Assembly (NCBI RefSeq): GCF_001676055.1
Contig: NZ_LZEX01000042.1
Span: forward strand, 124,001 to 188,000
Length of the DNA stretch: 64,000 bases
Source: Morganella psychrotolerans
Lineage (GTDB): Bacteria; Pseudomonadota; Gammaproteobacteria; Enterobacterales; Enterobacteriaceae
Direction: 5' to 3'
Shown here: one piece after another, positions 26,560 to 42,992 of the stretch
Numbering within the stretch: position 1 is the stretch's first letter
Layout of the letters: each line of letters opens with the position of its first letter
Notes under the pieces: model-generated
Databases searched by the model: none
The model's input: the letters and a program-made list of their open reading frames with translations, nothing else
Told to the model about the DNA's origin: nothing
Translations under genes and position numbers: made by a program

Positions 26560-27258
26560 ATGATTATACACCGAACCGCAAAACAAGCCGGCTCCGCAGA
26601 TTATGGCTGGTTGCAGGCAAAATATGCCTTCTCTTTCGGGCACTATTTTGACCCGGAATTTCTGGGATATGGTCCGCTGAAAGCACTGAATCAGGAAGTT
26701 CTGGCACCCGGTGCCGGATTCCAGCCCAAATCCTATCCTGATGTGGATATTGTAAACCTGATCCTGAGAGGGAAACACGATATTCGTGATAATGACGGGC
26801 TGTATCTTGAAAATAAACAGGATGAGTGCCGGTTTTTCTCCCCCCGCAAGGGCGTCAGTTACACCGAAACCAATCCCTGCGGACAGTCACCGCTGACCCG
26901 TATTCAGATCTGGCTGCGGGCCGTTCCCGGCGTGCCACGCGGAGGTTCACAGTCCCTCACGCTGACATCAGATCCGGTGCAACTGATTGCCTCACCGGAC
27001 GGGGAAAACGGCAGTATTGATTTACAGCAGGGGATCCGCATCTCTCACCTGAATATCCGGGCCGGGGATTCATTCACCCTGCCTCTGTATGGCAGGCGGG
27101 CATTTTATCAGTCCATACACGGATGTGTTGTTGCCGGTGACGGTCAAAAACAGGAAGTGGTGGAGTGTGGTGACGGTGCCTTTATTCAGGACAGCCGGGA
27201 AGTCACGTTTCACGCACAGACAGATTGCAGGGCGCTGCTGATTGATATCATCGCCTGA
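26560..27258 (+). CDS. yhaK: Pirin-family protein YhaK
   Basis: 232-residue bicupin protein of the pirin-like family. It matches E. coli YhaK in stretches such as ADYGWLQAKYAFSFGHYFDPEFLGY, LNQEVLAPGAGFQPKSYPDVDIVN and YQSIHGCVVAG. YhaK is a cytosolic protein thought to sense oxidative conditions. It is divergent from yhaJ, which probably controls it. The terminator at 27305-27334 is shared with rnpB. Confidence 0.93.
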   Translation: MIIHRTAKQAGSADYGWLQAKYAFSFGHYFDPEFLGYGPLKALNQEVLAPGAGFQPKSYPDVDIVNLILRGKHDIRDNDGLYLENKQDECRFFSPRKGVSYTETNPCGQSPLTRIQIWLRAVPGVPRGGSQSLTLTSDPVQLIASPDGENGSIDLQQGIRISHLNIRAGDSFTLPLYGRRAFYQSIHGCVVAGDGQKQEVVECGDGAFIQDSREVTFHAQTDCRALLIDIIA

Positions 27259-27304
27259 GATAGTATTTCTGATTCTATATTTCTGATTCAGTCCGGCTGA
27301 AACG

Positions 27305-27334
27305 AAAAAACCCCGCGTCAGACGCGGGGTTTTT
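27305..27334. terminator. Shared bidirectional terminator of yhaK and rnpB
   Basis: ACCCCGCGTC-A-GACGCGGGGT with A and T runs on the two sides; it serves yhaK (+) and RNase P RNA (-). Confidence 0.9.
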
Positions 27335-27339
27335 ATAAG

Positions 27340-27712
<373 letters not shown>

Positions 27713-27786
27713 GGCGGATTATAAGCGGCTTTCCTGCCGATGTACAGAATAAGTCCGTACTGAGTGTCTGAGTGACGGGAAATGCA

Positions 27787-28659
27787 TCACAGCTGCGGCG
27801 TATCACTCTCCAGAGTGTAACGGTACAGCGCATTTTTCTTCACGCCGTAAATCTCTGCCACGATTGCGGCAGCTTTTTTCGGCGGCAGTTCTTTTTGTAT
27901 AATCGCGAGCGCACGCAAAATTTCCGGACTGAATTCGTCATTCTCAACCGGCTTTGCTCCCTCAACAATCAGGACCATCTCACCTTTACGGCGATTCTCA
28001 TCTTCCAGAACCCACGCCAGTAATTCGCCGACCGGTTTGCCCTGAATCGACTCCCAGGTCTTTGTCAGCTCCCGCGCCAGCACAACATAGCGCTCTGCGC
28101 CCCATACGGTGACCATATCTGCCAGTGTATCCAGAAGACGATGCGTAGATTCATAGAAAATCAGTGTTCTCGGCTCTTCTGCCAGCGCCTGCAAGGTGTC
28201 CTGACGGCTCTTGGTTTTTGCCGGCAGAAACCCTTCGTAACAAAAACGATCTGACGGCAGACCTGCTGCACTCAGTGCTGTCACCGCAGCGCAGGCGCCG
28301 GGCAGCGGGATAACAGTCAGTCCCGCATCGCGGGCACGACGGACAAGATGATAGCCGGGATCGTTAATTAATGGTGTACCTGCATCAGAGACTAATGCGA
28401 TACTCGTTCCTGACTGTAATTTGGTAATTAATTGATCTGCTTTATACTGTTCATTATGATCATGCAGCGCAAACAGCCGGTTATTAATCCCGAAATGAGA
28501 AAGTAACAAACCGGTATGCCGTGTATCTTCAGCCGCAATCAGATCGACATGCGTAAGAACGTCCAGAGCACGCGCAGTAATGTCGTTCAGATTGCCGATA
28601 GGTGTCGGCACAACATACAGTGTCGCTGCCGCAACCACGGCTCGATTAGGTTGATTCAT
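27787..28659 (-). CDS. rsmI: 16S rRNA 2'-O-methyltransferase RsmI
   Basis: 290-residue SAM-dependent tetrapyrrole-methylase-fold enzyme that methylates the ribose of C1402 in 16S rRNA. Typical motifs are [54 protein letters not shown] and [19 protein letters not shown]. It is divergent from lpoA, with 60 bp between starts, as in E. coli. Confidence 0.96.
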   Translation of the reverse strand: MNQPNRAVVAAATLYVVPTPIGNLNDITARALDVLTHVDLIAAEDTRHTGLLLSHFGINNRLFALHDHNEQYKADQLITKLQSGTSIALVSDAGTPLINDPGYHLVRRARDAGLTVIPLPGACAAVTALSAAGLPSDRFCYEGFLPAKTKSRQDTLQALAEEPRTLIFYESTHRLLDTLADMVTVWGAERYVVLARELTKTWESIQGKPVGELLAWVLEDENRRKGEMVLIVEGAKPVENDEFSPEILRALAIIQKELPPKKAAAIVAEIYGVKKNALYRYTLESDTPQL

Positions 28660-28719
28660 TGTTTCATCCAGATGATCACATTAGAATTGAGCTTTCAGAA
28701 AACTATAACCGGGTACAGT

Positions 28720-30510
28720 ATGTTTTCCTTAACTTTATCGCGTTACCGCAAGCAATTACTTTGTACCGCATTATTTTCAACATTGATTATCTCAGGGTGT
28801 ACGCTTGATAATCAAACTGCGGGTACAGGTGGCAAAAACCAACCGGAAACGCTGGTTCAGCAATATCAGCGGGTTATCGATGCTGCCGCCGGACAGCCGT
28901 CAATGGATGCTGTCCGTGCATTTATCGCTCAGGAGCCACTGCTCACAGACCCGGACGCACACCAGCAAAACATTAACGAAACCTGGCTGATGCTAACACG
29001 TTTTTCACCTGATGAGCGCAACAAGGTTCAGATTAAAGCCGATGAAACCACTTTACGTGGCTGGATGGATCTCCTGATCCTCTGGCAGGGCAATCAGCAG
29101 GATCAAAAAGCACTGCTTGCCGCCGTCAGTGACTGGCAAATCCGTTATCCGGAAAACCCGGCGGCAAAACTTCTGCCGCAGGATTTAATCCAGTCTATGA
29201 GCAGCATGTACAATCAGACCGGGAAAAATACCCGTGTCGCGCTGTTTCTGCCGCTGAGTGGTCAGGCAAAACTGATGGGCGATGCCATCCGTCAGGGCTT
29301 TACTGATGCACAAAACGGTGTGGCAAACTTTACCACCGGCTATCAGCAGACAACAACACAGGCGCCTGTAAATCAGCCCGCGCTGACAACGGAACCGGTA
29401 ACGGCACAAACGACTGTCAGTGCCGCGGATCCGGATAAAGATATCAGCACGCCTGATCAGGCTAATGGTGCGCCATCAAATAATGCCGACAGTGACGGAG
29501 CCACGGCTGCAAGCCCTGCCGTGACAGCTGCCGTAACATCGGCTCCGCAGGTTCAGCCATACAGCGGAGAAGCCCGCAGTGTCACCGATGTAAAAATCTA
29601 CGACACCGACAGCCAGCCACTTACAACATTACTGGCACAGGCACAGGCTGACGGCATGGATTTGATTGTCGGGCCATTGTTTAAGGGGGATGTTACCGCC
29701 CTCGCATCAAGTAATACCCCTCTGAATATTCTTGCGCTCAATGAATTGGACGCACCAATCGCCAAACCGAATGTCTGCTATTTTTCACTCTCACCTGAAG
29801 ATGAAGCCCGCAATGCCGCGCAGTTTATCCGTCAGGAAAATAAATCTGCCCCACTGGTACTGACGCAGGACAACAGTTTCGGTCGTCGTATTGCGCAAAG
29901 CTTTGCTGATGAATGGCAAAAATCCGGCGGCGGCGTTGTGCTTCACCAGACATTCTCCGGAAATCCGGGCAGTGCAATCCCGCTTTCCGGGGTTCCGGTT
30001 ATTCCTGCATCACAGCAGACCGGACAGACTGACGGTTTGGTAAGCCAGCCGGAGCCAACCGGTGTCGGTGTGGATTCTGTCTATATTATCGCCACATCCG
30101 ATCAACTGACTTACATTAAACCAATGCTGGAATTTGCCACCAGTGCCCGCGGGCGTCCGGCCTTTTATGCCAGTTCCCGCAGCAACAAAGCCGGCACCGG
30201 AAAAGATTTTCAGTTTGAAATGGAAGGCCTCAGACTGACTGACATCCCGTTAATTGCCGGTGGTAACCCGCAGTTACTCAACCAGGTCGCAGGACGTTTT
30301 GGTAATGATTATACCCGGGTCCGGTTGTATGCCATGGGAATGGATGCCTGGCGTCTGGCGAATCAGTACGGGGATATGCAGAGTCACTCCCTGCGCATAA
30401 GTGGTGCGAGCGGAGATCTCTCCATTACGGATAATTGTACGGTTTACCGCCGGCTTCCGTGGCTTGTCTTTAAGCAGGGCAACATCACACCGCTGGCATC
30501 TGCTGACTAA
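28720..30510 (+). CDS. lpoA: Outer-membrane lipoprotein LpoA, activator of PBP1A
   Basis: 596-residue lipoprotein that reaches through peptidoglycan to stimulate penicillin-binding protein 1A. The start at ATG 28720 gives a signal ending LIISGC, a lipobox. The N-terminal helical domain (about 30-170) precedes a Ala/Thr/Asp-rich unstructured insert (about 210-280) and the periplasmic-binding-protein-like domain (LIVGPLFKGDV, LALNELDAP, YFSLSPEDEARNAA, FYASSRSNKAGTG). It is shorter than the E. coli protein (678), mainly in the N-terminal domain and the insert. It leads the lpoA-yraN-diaA-dolP cluster. Confidence 0.94.
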   Translation: MFSLTLSRYRKQLLCTALFSTLIISGCTLDNQTAGTGGKNQPETLVQQYQRVIDAAAGQPSMDAVRAFIAQEPLLTDPDAHQQNINETWLMLTRFSPDERNKVQIKADETTLRGWMDLLILWQGNQQDQKALLAAVSDWQIRYPENPAAKLLPQDLIQSMSSMYNQTGKNTRVALFLPLSGQAKLMGDAIRQGFTDAQNGVANFTTGYQQTTTQAPVNQPALTTEPVTAQTTVSAADPDKDISTPDQANGAPSNNADSDGATAASPAVTAAVTSAPQVQPYSGEARSVTDVKIYDTDSQPLTTLLAQAQADGMDLIVGPLFKGDVTALASSNTPLNILALNELDAPIAKPNVCYFSLSPEDEARNAAQFIRQENKSAPLVLTQDNSFGRRIAQSFADEWQKSGGGVVLHQTFSGNPGSAIPLSGVPVIPASQQTGQTDGLVSQPEPTGVGVDSVYIIATSDQLTYIKPMLEFATSARGRPAFYASSRSNKAGTGKDFQFEMEGLRLTDIPLIAGGNPQLLNQVAGRFGNDYTRVRLYAMGMDAWRLANQYGDMQSHSLRISGASGDLSITDNCTVYRRLPWLVFKQGNITPLASAD

Positions 30511-30589
30511 GTTTTGTCTGATTTTCGGGGGTGACAGGAGGTCACCCCCGTTCTGTTTGGCATAATAGATTCACAGGGATGACGTATTT

Positions 30590-30952
30590 ATGCTTAGATG
30601 GCTGACAGGCCGGCAGCACGAACAATTTGCCAGGACCTGGCTGGAAAGTCAGGGACTGACGTTTGTTGCGAAAAATGTCCGGTTTCGCCGTGGTGAAATC
30701 GATTTAATTATGCAGGATAACGGCACATGGGTATTTACTGAAGTCCGTTACCGCCGCAATGCACTGTATGGCGGTGCTGCGGCCAGTGTCACCAAAACCA
30801 AGCAACGCCGGTTACTGTATGCGGCGGCCTGCTGGTTATCTCAGCGGCAGCTGAGCATGATGACCTGTGACTGTCGTTTTGACATTTGTGCTATAACCGG
30901 TGACCATGTCGAATGGCTGAAAAACGCCTTTGGTCATACTGACTTTTATTAA
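30590..30952 (+). CDS. yraN: UPF0102 family protein YraN
   Basis: 120 residues of the YraN family (endonuclease-like fold). The family core is present: [36 protein letters not shown], with the acidic residues expected of a nuclease-like site. It sits 79 bp after lpoA in conserved order. Function is not established. It is slightly shorter than E. coli YraN (131), at the N-terminus. Confidence 0.93.
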   Translation: MLRWLTGRQHEQFARTWLESQGLTFVAKNVRFRRGEIDLIMQDNGTWVFTEVRYRRNALYGGAAASVTKTKQRRLLYAAACWLSQRQLSMMTCDCRFDICAITGDHVEWLKNAFGHTDFY

Positions 30953-30957
30953 TGTAA

Positions 30958-31018
30958 TACACCCGACGTCATTCAGGATGCAGCCAACGAACCTGCAGTT
31001 TGCATGAATAAGGGTATA
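30958..31018. repeat. Short ERIC element between yraN and diaA
   Basis: ACACCCGACGTCATTCAGGA ... GCATGAATAAGGGTATA keeps both terminal arms and the CAGCCAACGAACCTGCAG segment; the central portion is deleted. It lies in the 92-bp gap upstream of diaA and will be in its transcript if read through. Confidence 0.85.
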
Positions 31019-31044
31019 ACCCGTCGCTAATAGCAGGCCCTAAC

Positions 31045-31635
31045 GTGTTAGATAGAATCAAACAGTGTTTTACTGAAAGTATTCAGACTCAGATTGCGGC
31101 AGCAGAAGCACTGCCGGATGCCATTTCCCGGGCGGCCATGATGATGGTTCAGTCCTTATTAAGTGGCAATAAAATACTCTGTTGCGGAAACGGCGGTTCC
31201 GCGGCGACGGCATCACGCTTCGCCACCAGTATGATCCACCGCTTCGAAACTGAGCGTCCGAGCTTACCCGCACTGGCGCTGAATACAGATAACGTCGTGA
31301 TGACGGCGATTGCCGCCAACCGGCAGCAGGATGAGATTTATGCTAAACAAGTCCGGGCTATAGGACAGGCAGGTGATGTGTTACTGGCCATTTCCACACA
31401 CGGAAACAGCCGTAATATTATTAAAGCTGTCGAAGCTGCGGTTACCCGTGATATGACTATTGTTGCTCTGACCGGCTACGATGGCGGGGAACTGGCCGGA
31501 TTACTGGGTCCGCAGGATGTGGAAATCCGCGTGCCGTCACAACGCAGTGTTCGCATACAGGAAGTGCATATGCTGACGGTAAATTGTTTATGTGATTTAA
31601 TCGACAATACCCTTTTCCCCCATCAGGAAGACTAA
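31045..31635 (+). CDS. diaA: DnaA initiator-associating protein DiaA
   Basis: 196-residue SIS-domain protein that forms tetramers and promotes DnaA assembly at oriC. Nearly the whole sequence follows E. coli DiaA ([74 protein letters not shown]). It starts with GTG at 31045, supported by the alignment; no ATG is available there. Confidence 0.96.
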   Translation: MLDRIKQCFTESIQTQIAAAEALPDAISRAAMMMVQSLLSGNKILCCGNGGSAATASRFATSMIHRFETERPSLPALALNTDNVVMTAIAANRQQDEIYAKQVRAIGQAGDVLLAISTHGNSRNIIKAVEAAVTRDMTIVALTGYDGGELAGLLGPQDVEIRVPSQRSVRIQEVHMLTVNCLCDLIDNTLFPHQED

Positions 31636-31644
31636 GGAGATATT

Positions 31645-32217
31645 ATGAGAATTGTGCCCGTGGCAGCACTTGTCTGTACCGCATTACTGTTACAGGGATG
31701 TATCGGCGCAGCTATCGTCGGATCTGCGGCTGTTGCAACCAAAGCCGCCACAGACCCCCGCTCTGTCGGCACACAGGTCGATGACGGCACATTAGAAGCC
31801 CGTGTCAGCGGCCAGCTCAATAAAGATAAAGATATCAAGCAGGCGCGTATTATCCCGGTTGCCTATCAGGGGAAAGTGCTGCTGATTGGTCAGGCTGATG
31901 ATTTGTCTCTGGCCCGGCGCGCAAAAGAAATTGCCGCTAAAGTCGACGGAACCGAAATGGTTTACAACGAAGTCCGTCAGGGTGCCCCTGTTGATTTGGG
32001 TACGGCATCAAAAGATGCGTGGATAACCACTAAAGTCCGCTCCAAGCTGCTGACCAGCGACGCAGTAAAATCAGCCAATATTAAGGTGCTGACTGAAAAC
32101 GGAGAGATTTTCCTGTTGGGTGTGGTGACGCGTCAGGAAGGTGCTGCCGCAGCCAAAATCGCCAGTGAAACCGACGGCGCGAAGAAAGTCACCACCGCCT
32201 TTACCTGGCTCAATTAA
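31645..32217 (+). CDS. dolP: Outer-membrane lipoprotein DolP (YraP), dual BON domains
   Basis: 190-residue lipoprotein with lipobox LLLQGC and two BON domains (about 45-115 and 122-190), which bind anionic phospholipid at cell-division sites and protect outer-membrane integrity. It follows diaA by 9 bp with AAGGAG before the ATG. A strong terminator follows. Confidence 0.95.
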   Translation: MRIVPVAALVCTALLLQGCIGAAIVGSAAVATKAATDPRSVGTQVDDGTLEARVSGQLNKDKDIKQARIIPVAYQGKVLLIGQADDLSLARRAKEIAAKVDGTEMVYNEVRQGAPVDLGTASKDAWITTKVRSKLLTSDAVKSANIKVLTENGEIFLLGVVTRQEGAAAAKIASETDGAKKVTTAFTWLN

Positions 32218-32242
32218 CCGGGGCTTTCAGAAACAGATAAGA

Positions 32243-32272
32243 AACCTGACCCAAAGTCAGGTTTTTTTTTAC
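32243..32272 (+). terminator. Terminator of dolP
   Basis: AACCTGAC-CCAAA-GTCAGGTT followed by an uninterrupted T run. Confidence 0.92.
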
Positions 32273-32444
32273 CCTGCAGCTCAGGTCGGTAAATAACGAA
32301 TGATAACCTGCATTGATAAAAAAACAGGAAATATCAACAAATAACGAATACTGAGAGAATTATATCGAACTTACTAATTCAGCCACTCTCATTATTTATA
32401 CCTGTCGTTAAAATGAAAAAAAAGGGAAATTAATTATATTCCTG

Positions 32445-33155
32445 TTACTTATCTGTAAGGTCATTTTTCCTCAGAAATTCGCTCCCGCCCAGCAGTTGCA
32501 TCTGGTGTAAAATCCATTGCTGACGCCCGCGCACATAAGCCGAGGGTTTATCCGCACGCAGGCGATGCGGATTAGGCAATACCGCCGCCAGCAGAGCAGC
32601 TTCAGCCGCTGTCAGGTTTTTGGCGCTTTTATGAAAAAAGTGCTGTGATGCAGCTTCCACACCGAAAATGCCCGGTCCGAACTCGGCAATATTGAGATAG
32701 ACCGTCAGGATCCGCGATTTTGACCAGATAAGTTCCACACCCGGCGTCAGTAACGTTTCCAGTCCCTTACGTACCCAACTCCGTCCGTCCCACAAAAACA
32801 GATTTTTTACTGTCTGCTGCGTCAGTGTGGATGCCCCCCGGGATGAATGCCCCTTTTTACTGCTTTGTGAGAGTGCATCGGAAATTGCGTCAAAATCAAA
32901 TCCGTGATGATCAGGGAAGCGTTGGTCTTCTGACGCAATCACTGCCAGCTTTATATAAGGGGAAATAGCACTTTCACCCGCCCATGTACTGCGGGCGACA
33001 TAAGAAAAATTAAATGTTGCCCATGCTGAAACCTGTCTTTCCAACATTACCATAGAATAGGGCACAGGGAGAAATGCGAACAAAATTATCATTGTTACCC
33101 ATAACAACATAACAAAAACAACTATTTTCCGCAGAAACCGCAAAATCCCCCTCAT
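32445..33155 (-). CDS. mtgA: Monofunctional peptidoglycan glycosyltransferase MtgA
   Basis: 236-residue GT51 enzyme polymerising lipid II. ATG 33155 is preferred over the GTG at 33167 because GAGGGA lies just before it. One N-terminal membrane helix (about 8-30) is followed by the transglycosylase domain with the catalytic motif [12 protein letters not shown], then [17 protein letters not shown] and a KILTVYLN-like stretch. It lies directly downstream of elbB in one operon. Confidence 0.95.
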   Translation of the reverse strand: MRGILRFLRKIVVFVMLLWVTMIILFAFLPVPYSMVMLERQVSAWATFNFSYVARSTWAGESAISPYIKLAVIASEDQRFPDHHGFDFDAISDALSQSSKKGHSSRGASTLTQQTVKNLFLWDGRSWVRKGLETLLTPGVELIWSKSRILTVYLNIAEFGPGIFGVEAASQHFFHKSAKNLTAAEAALLAAVLPNPHRLRADKPSAYVRGRQQWILHQMQLLGGSEFLRKNDLTDK

Positions 33156-33170
33156 AATTTCCCTCACTGA

Positions 33171-33824
33171 TTATCCTGCCATTTGCAGAACTTTCTTAAC
33201 CAGTTTATCAATACCGGCCTGCGCCTGTACGATATTCTCAGCCAGCATATAAGCTGGTGTTGTCACGATTTTATGGGTTTCATCTACGACGATATTATCC
33301 ACCGTACAGTTTACGTGAACACCGCCCATTTCAGCGATCGCCTCCGCAACCGCGGGATCATTACCAATAGTAAGTTGAACTGATGAATTTACGATTTTCG
33401 GGATCATTACCGGCGCGATACATATAAACCCCATGGGTTTGTTTTGTGCCAGCATTTCCCGTGCTAATAATAAAAAATATTTATTAATTTCACAGGCAGA
33501 TCCTTTTGTGGCGAAATCACATAAATTTTTGGCAGCGCCAAATCCTCCGGGAATAATCAGGGCATCAAGCTGCGCTGCATCAGCCTCTGATAACGGGCGG
33601 ATTTGTCCGCGGGAAATCCGTGCAGACTCTTCCAGAACATTACGTTTGTCGTTTTCTTCCTCACCTGAAAGATGATTAATAACAGTGCGTTGAGGTTCAT
33701 CCGGTGCAAAAAAATGAACGCAGGCACCGGATTGTGTCAAACTGAGCAGTGAAAGCACTGATTCATGGATCTCGCTGCCATCAAAAACACCACACCCACT
33801 TAAAACAATACCAACGGATTTCAT
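33171..33824 (-). CDS. elbB: ElbB, DJ-1/PfpI-family protein (glyoxalase-like)
   Basis: 217-residue class I glutamine-amidotransferase-like protein, also called YhbL. I take the start MKSVGIVLSGCGVFDG at 33824, where homology begins. Motifs: ALIIPGGFGAAKNLCDFA and the nucleophile elbow GFICIAPVM with its cysteine. The E. coli protein shows weak glyoxalase activity and affects isoprenoid production. Same position next to arcZ-arcB as in E. coli. Confidence 0.93.
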   Translation of the reverse strand: MKSVGIVLSGCGVFDGSEIHESVLSLLSLTQSGACVHFFAPDEPQRTVINHLSGEEENDKRNVLEESARISRGQIRPLSEADAAQLDALIIPGGFGAAKNLCDFATKGSACEINKYFLLLAREMLAQNKPMGFICIAPVMIPKIVNSSVQLTIGNDPAVAEAIAEMGGVHVNCTVDNIVVDETHKIVTTPAYMLAENIVQAQAGIDKLVKKVLQMAG

Positions 33825-33944
33825 ATCTGACTCCCTTTGCAGTAAATTAATCCCTGACCTTTCAGAGACGCAAACACCTATCTTCATCACAGTTTTTAAT
33901 GAATCTTGTAACAAAAATACTTATCTTTGCTATGTTGATGTCTG

Positions 33945-34065
33945 TATGATGTAAAAGCCTAATTCATCACTCGCCTAAATAACGATAATAGTTGAAGCGG
34001 GTGAACCAGTTTCCCTGGTGTTGGCGCAGTATTCGCGCACCCCAACTTCGGTTGGGGTTATTTTT
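33945..34065 (+). ncRNA. arcZ: Hfq-dependent small RNA ArcZ
   Basis: The 3' half is almost identical to E. coli ArcZ: TTTCCCTGGTGTTGGCGCAG then TATTCGCGCACCCC, followed by a terminator hairpin CCCCAAC-TTCG-GTTGGGG and a U-rich tail. The conserved block is the seed that activates rpoS and represses flhDC and others in E. coli. It lies between elbB and arcB, opposite to arcB, exactly as in E. coli, and its terminator overlaps the arcB stop codon. The 5' end is approximate. Confidence 0.93.
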
Positions 34066-36397
34066 ACCTGCGATCCGCCAGCCACTTTCTTAAAATCTCC
34101 ACCTGGCTTTCCCAATCATGATTGAGCTCATCAACCCATTCCTGGACGTTATCTGCCCATGCCGGTAAATCCGGAGACTGAATCTGCTGAGCGACCTGTC
34201 TCAGGTGAATCAATCCGACAGAGCCTGCCGCACCTTTGATCTTGTGCCCTTCTTCCGCAACCCCTTTCTGATCTTTCGCCACCATATTGGAATTGAGAAT
34301 AGCCAGATAACCCGGCATCATTTTTTCAAACACATCCAGACTGTCATGGATAAGCTTCGGTCCCACCAGTTCAATGTACTGATTCAGCATTTCCAGATCC
34401 AGTGACTGCGCATAAACGTCCTCAGCGGCTTCCTGTACAGGTTCAGATGCAGGCAGACCCTCAGTGCCATCTCCCCAGAATTTCGCTATAACCTGTGTCA
34501 GAGCACCGACAGCAAGCGGTTTACTCAGCACTTCATCCATCCCGGCATCCAGATACTCTTTTTTATCTTTAAGCACATTTGCCGTCAGTGCCACCAGCGG
34601 CGGCAAATCATCCGGCTGATAGCGCCGGTGCAGCTCACGGGCGATATCCAGCCCGCTCATATCCGGTAACTGAATATCCAGCAATACCAGGTCATACTCT
34701 TCAGGAGAGAACATCGCCAGCGCGTCATGGCCATTCATGGCGACATCCACGGTATTACCCAGTTTTTCCAGGACAGAGCGCGCCACCACCACATTCAGCT
34801 CAATATCTTCCACCAGCAAAATATTCAGTGCCGGCAACAGCAGACCTTCATCTTCATCCTCTGCTGACTCTTCCTGCGCGGGCGCGCAGATGGAGAGTGT
34901 AAAACAGGAGCCTTTGCCCGGTTCACTGGTCACGGTGATATCCCCGCCCATTGCCTGTGCCAGACGGCGGGAAACCGCCAGACCAATTCCTGTACCGGTT
35001 GCCGGACGCCCGCCTGCGCTGTCTGTGACCTGGTAATACATCGCAAAGATTTTTTCCAGCTCTTCCTGCGGGATACCTATCCCGGAATCACGGACCTCAA
35101 AGTAGAGCATGTCGTTTGCTTCACGCCACACTTTTACTGAAATTCCGCCCTCACGGGTAAACTTCACACCATTGCCTATCAGGTTCCACAGGATCTGGCG
35201 CAAACGGGTGCCGTCAGTAAGGAGCACCTGCGGAACAGGCTGAACAAGATCAAGCGTAAACTGCAACCCTTTCGGGTGAACCAACAGCCCGGAGAGATTT
35301 TCCAGATCTGAAATAAACTCAGCTGAATTCACCGGTTGGATATCCAGGCGGACATTGCGTCGCTCCAGTTTATCCATATCAATCACATCATTGAAGATAT
35401 TGCCGAGTGTCACAGCGCTGACGTGGATCGTTTTCAGGTACTTTTCCTGCTCTGCATCCAGTTCCGTATCCAGTAAAATACGGCTCAGCCCGACAATACC
35501 GTTCAGCGGCGTGCGCAGTTCGTGGCTGATGGTGGAGATAAACGTCGTTTTTTCACGGCTGGCGTTTTCAATCGCCTCCTGGTAGTGCTTGCGCTCAGTG
35601 ATATCACGCCCGAATCCCATCAGACCGTGGCGCTTGCCGACACTGTCATAGAACGGCACTTTGCGCAGCTCAAAACAGGCTTTGCGCCCGTCCGGATACA
35701 CCAGCCACTGCTCATAAGTGAGAGAGACATTATGACGGAAAACTTTTTCATCCGTTTCCATCACTTTATCAGCAATTTCAGTCTCATAGATATCACGCGG
35801 AGTCAGCCCGCGCAGCAGTTTTTCACTGCGCCCGGTCAGCAGTTCCATCGCGCGGTTACAGCCGGAGAATTCATTTTTTTCGTTGCGGTAGTAAACCAGA
35901 TCAGGAGAGGCATCCAGAAAGGAGCGCAGCAGGACAGATTGCTGCTCAAACTCCAGTTGGGTCTGCTCGCGGCGGCTCATCTCTTTTTTCAGTTTATCCA
36001 GCAGGATAACCTGTTCGCCTTCCACTTTCTCACGCTCGGTGATAACCAGATTCAGCTGACTGATGTTTTCCTTCAACTGCTCATTGAGCTCCAGATCCCG
36101 CTTGCGCATCACTTCCAGTTTACTCACCAGACGCGACAGACGCTGGCGGGATTCCTCCAGTTGCTCCACCACCACAGACATAAAATAAACCGCCCACGGC
36201 GTGATAAGCAGCCCGAAGAAAATTGACCGGACAAGGTCGATACTCTGCACTTCTCCCTGCAACAGTATCGTGACAGCAATCTGTACCACCATCGCCAAAA
36301 CCACCAGCCCGGAAGCCAGTAATAACGAGAACCTGACAAGCCCGAGCTTCATCAGTAAATCAACATAATATTGCGCTAAACCGCGTAGCAATTTCAT
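34064..36397 (-). CDS. arcB: Aerobic respiration sensor kinase ArcB
   Basis: 777-residue tripartite hybrid histidine kinase (E. coli 778) that senses quinone redox state and phosphorylates ArcA. It starts MKLLRGLAQYYVDLLMKLG at 36397; the longer upstream frame is not homologous. Domains: two membrane helices (about 25-77), coiled coil, PAS (about 155-275), HisKA with HELRTPLNG (His near 290), HATPase (NGVKFT, GTGIGLAVSRRLAQ), receiver (LVLLDIQLPDMSG, Asp near 575) and HPt (HKIKGAAGSVG, His near 716). ArcZ converges on its 3' end, consistent with the known arcA/B-arcZ feedback. Confidence 0.97.
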   Translation of the reverse strand: MKLLRGLAQYYVDLLMKLGLVRFSLLLASGLVVLAMVVQIAVTILLQGEVQSIDLVRSIFFGLLITPWAVYFMSVVVEQLEESRQRLSRLVSKLEVMRKRDLELNEQLKENISQLNLVITEREKVEGEQVILLDKLKKEMSRREQTQLEFEQQSVLLRSFLDASPDLVYYRNEKNEFSGCNRAMELLTGRSEKLLRGLTPRDIYETEIADKVMETDEKVFRHNVSLTYEQWLVYPDGRKACFELRKVPFYDSVGKRHGLMGFGRDITERKHYQEAIENASREKTTFISTISHELRTPLNGIVGLSRILLDTELDAEQEKYLKTIHVSAVTLGNIFNDVIDMDKLERRNVRLDIQPVNSAEFISDLENLSGLLVHPKGLQFTLDLVQPVPQVLLTDGTRLRQILWNLIGNGVKFTREGGISVKVWREANDMLYFEVRDSGIGIPQEELEKIFAMYYQVTDSAGGRPATGTGIGLAVSRRLAQAMGGDITVTSEPGKGSCFTLSICAPAQEESAEDEDEGLLLPALNILLVEDIELNVVVARSVLEKLGNTVDVAMNGHDALAMFSPEEYDLVLLDIQLPDMSGLDIARELHRRYQPDDLPPLVALTANVLKDKKEYLDAGMDEVLSKPLAVGALTQVIAKFWGDGTEGLPASEPVQEAAEDVYAQSLDLEMLNQYIELVGPKLIHDSLDVFEKMMPGYLAILNSNMVAKDQKGVAEEGHKIKGAAGSVGLIHLRQVAQQIQSPDLPAWADNVQEWVDELNHDWESQVEILRKWLADRR

Positions 36398-37039
36398 ACC
36401 TGCTCCACCCGCTGAATAAGGGTTAGTATCATATCGTAAAATGTGCGGATCACCGCGTGCTGAGCGGTTATTGTCCCGGCCCGTATCGTAACGGATTACA
36501 TAAAAAATCAAATTAACAGAAAAAATAATCACATCACACCGGATAATATGACTGCTTTGATACCGGTCTCTGTTTTTTTCACTGAACAAAAACAAAAACA
36601 CGACATTTATCTGTAAATTAGCAGGAACAAAGCAGATAAAATCAGGTTATACAAAAAAATACCCATGCTGCACGGCGATAAGCCACAAAAAACAGTGATA
36701 TTCATCACATAAAAAAAGCGTTATCCGGACGTATAAAAAAGGAATTAAAGACCATAAAAAGGTTCTTTTTCATTGTATTATCACAATAATCAGTATCCGT
36801 TACTGCTATTTTCCTGATATTTGACCTGAATATCATTTACCGATAAGTTGAAAAACGACCTTCCGGGCTGCCTGTCGCCTGCTCCGGCATCATAACTATT
36901 CATACCGGTACCGGCACAAACACACTATCACTGCATCTTTTACTGACGTATTAACTGTCAGTAACGGCTGACTGAGGCCCGGAAACACGCTTAGCCGTTG
37001 AATTAACGGCACAATGTGAGACATGCAAAAGGGGCCTGT
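36398..37039. promoter_or_regulatory. arcB-gltB divergent promoter region
   Basis: About 640 bp between arcB (-) and gltB (+) without a credible gene. In E. coli the gltBDF promoter region is long and controlled by Lrp and nitrogen signals. Here the DNA is AT-rich near 36600-36850 and has short inverted repeats (such as ACCGGTACCGG near 36905), but I cannot assign sites. Confidence 0.5.
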
Positions 37040-42925
<5,886 letters not shown>

Positions 42926-42932
42926 AAACAGT

Positions 42933-42960
42933 AATGCGCTCTGTCATCTCAGAGCGCATT
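42933..42960. terminator. Bidirectional terminator after gltD
   Basis: AATGCGCTCTG / CAGAGCGCATT around a six-base loop between converging gltD (+) and the lipoprotein gene (-). Confidence 0.8.
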
Positions 42961-42992
42961 ATCTATCCGTTTGAATAAATAAGTGAATATAC

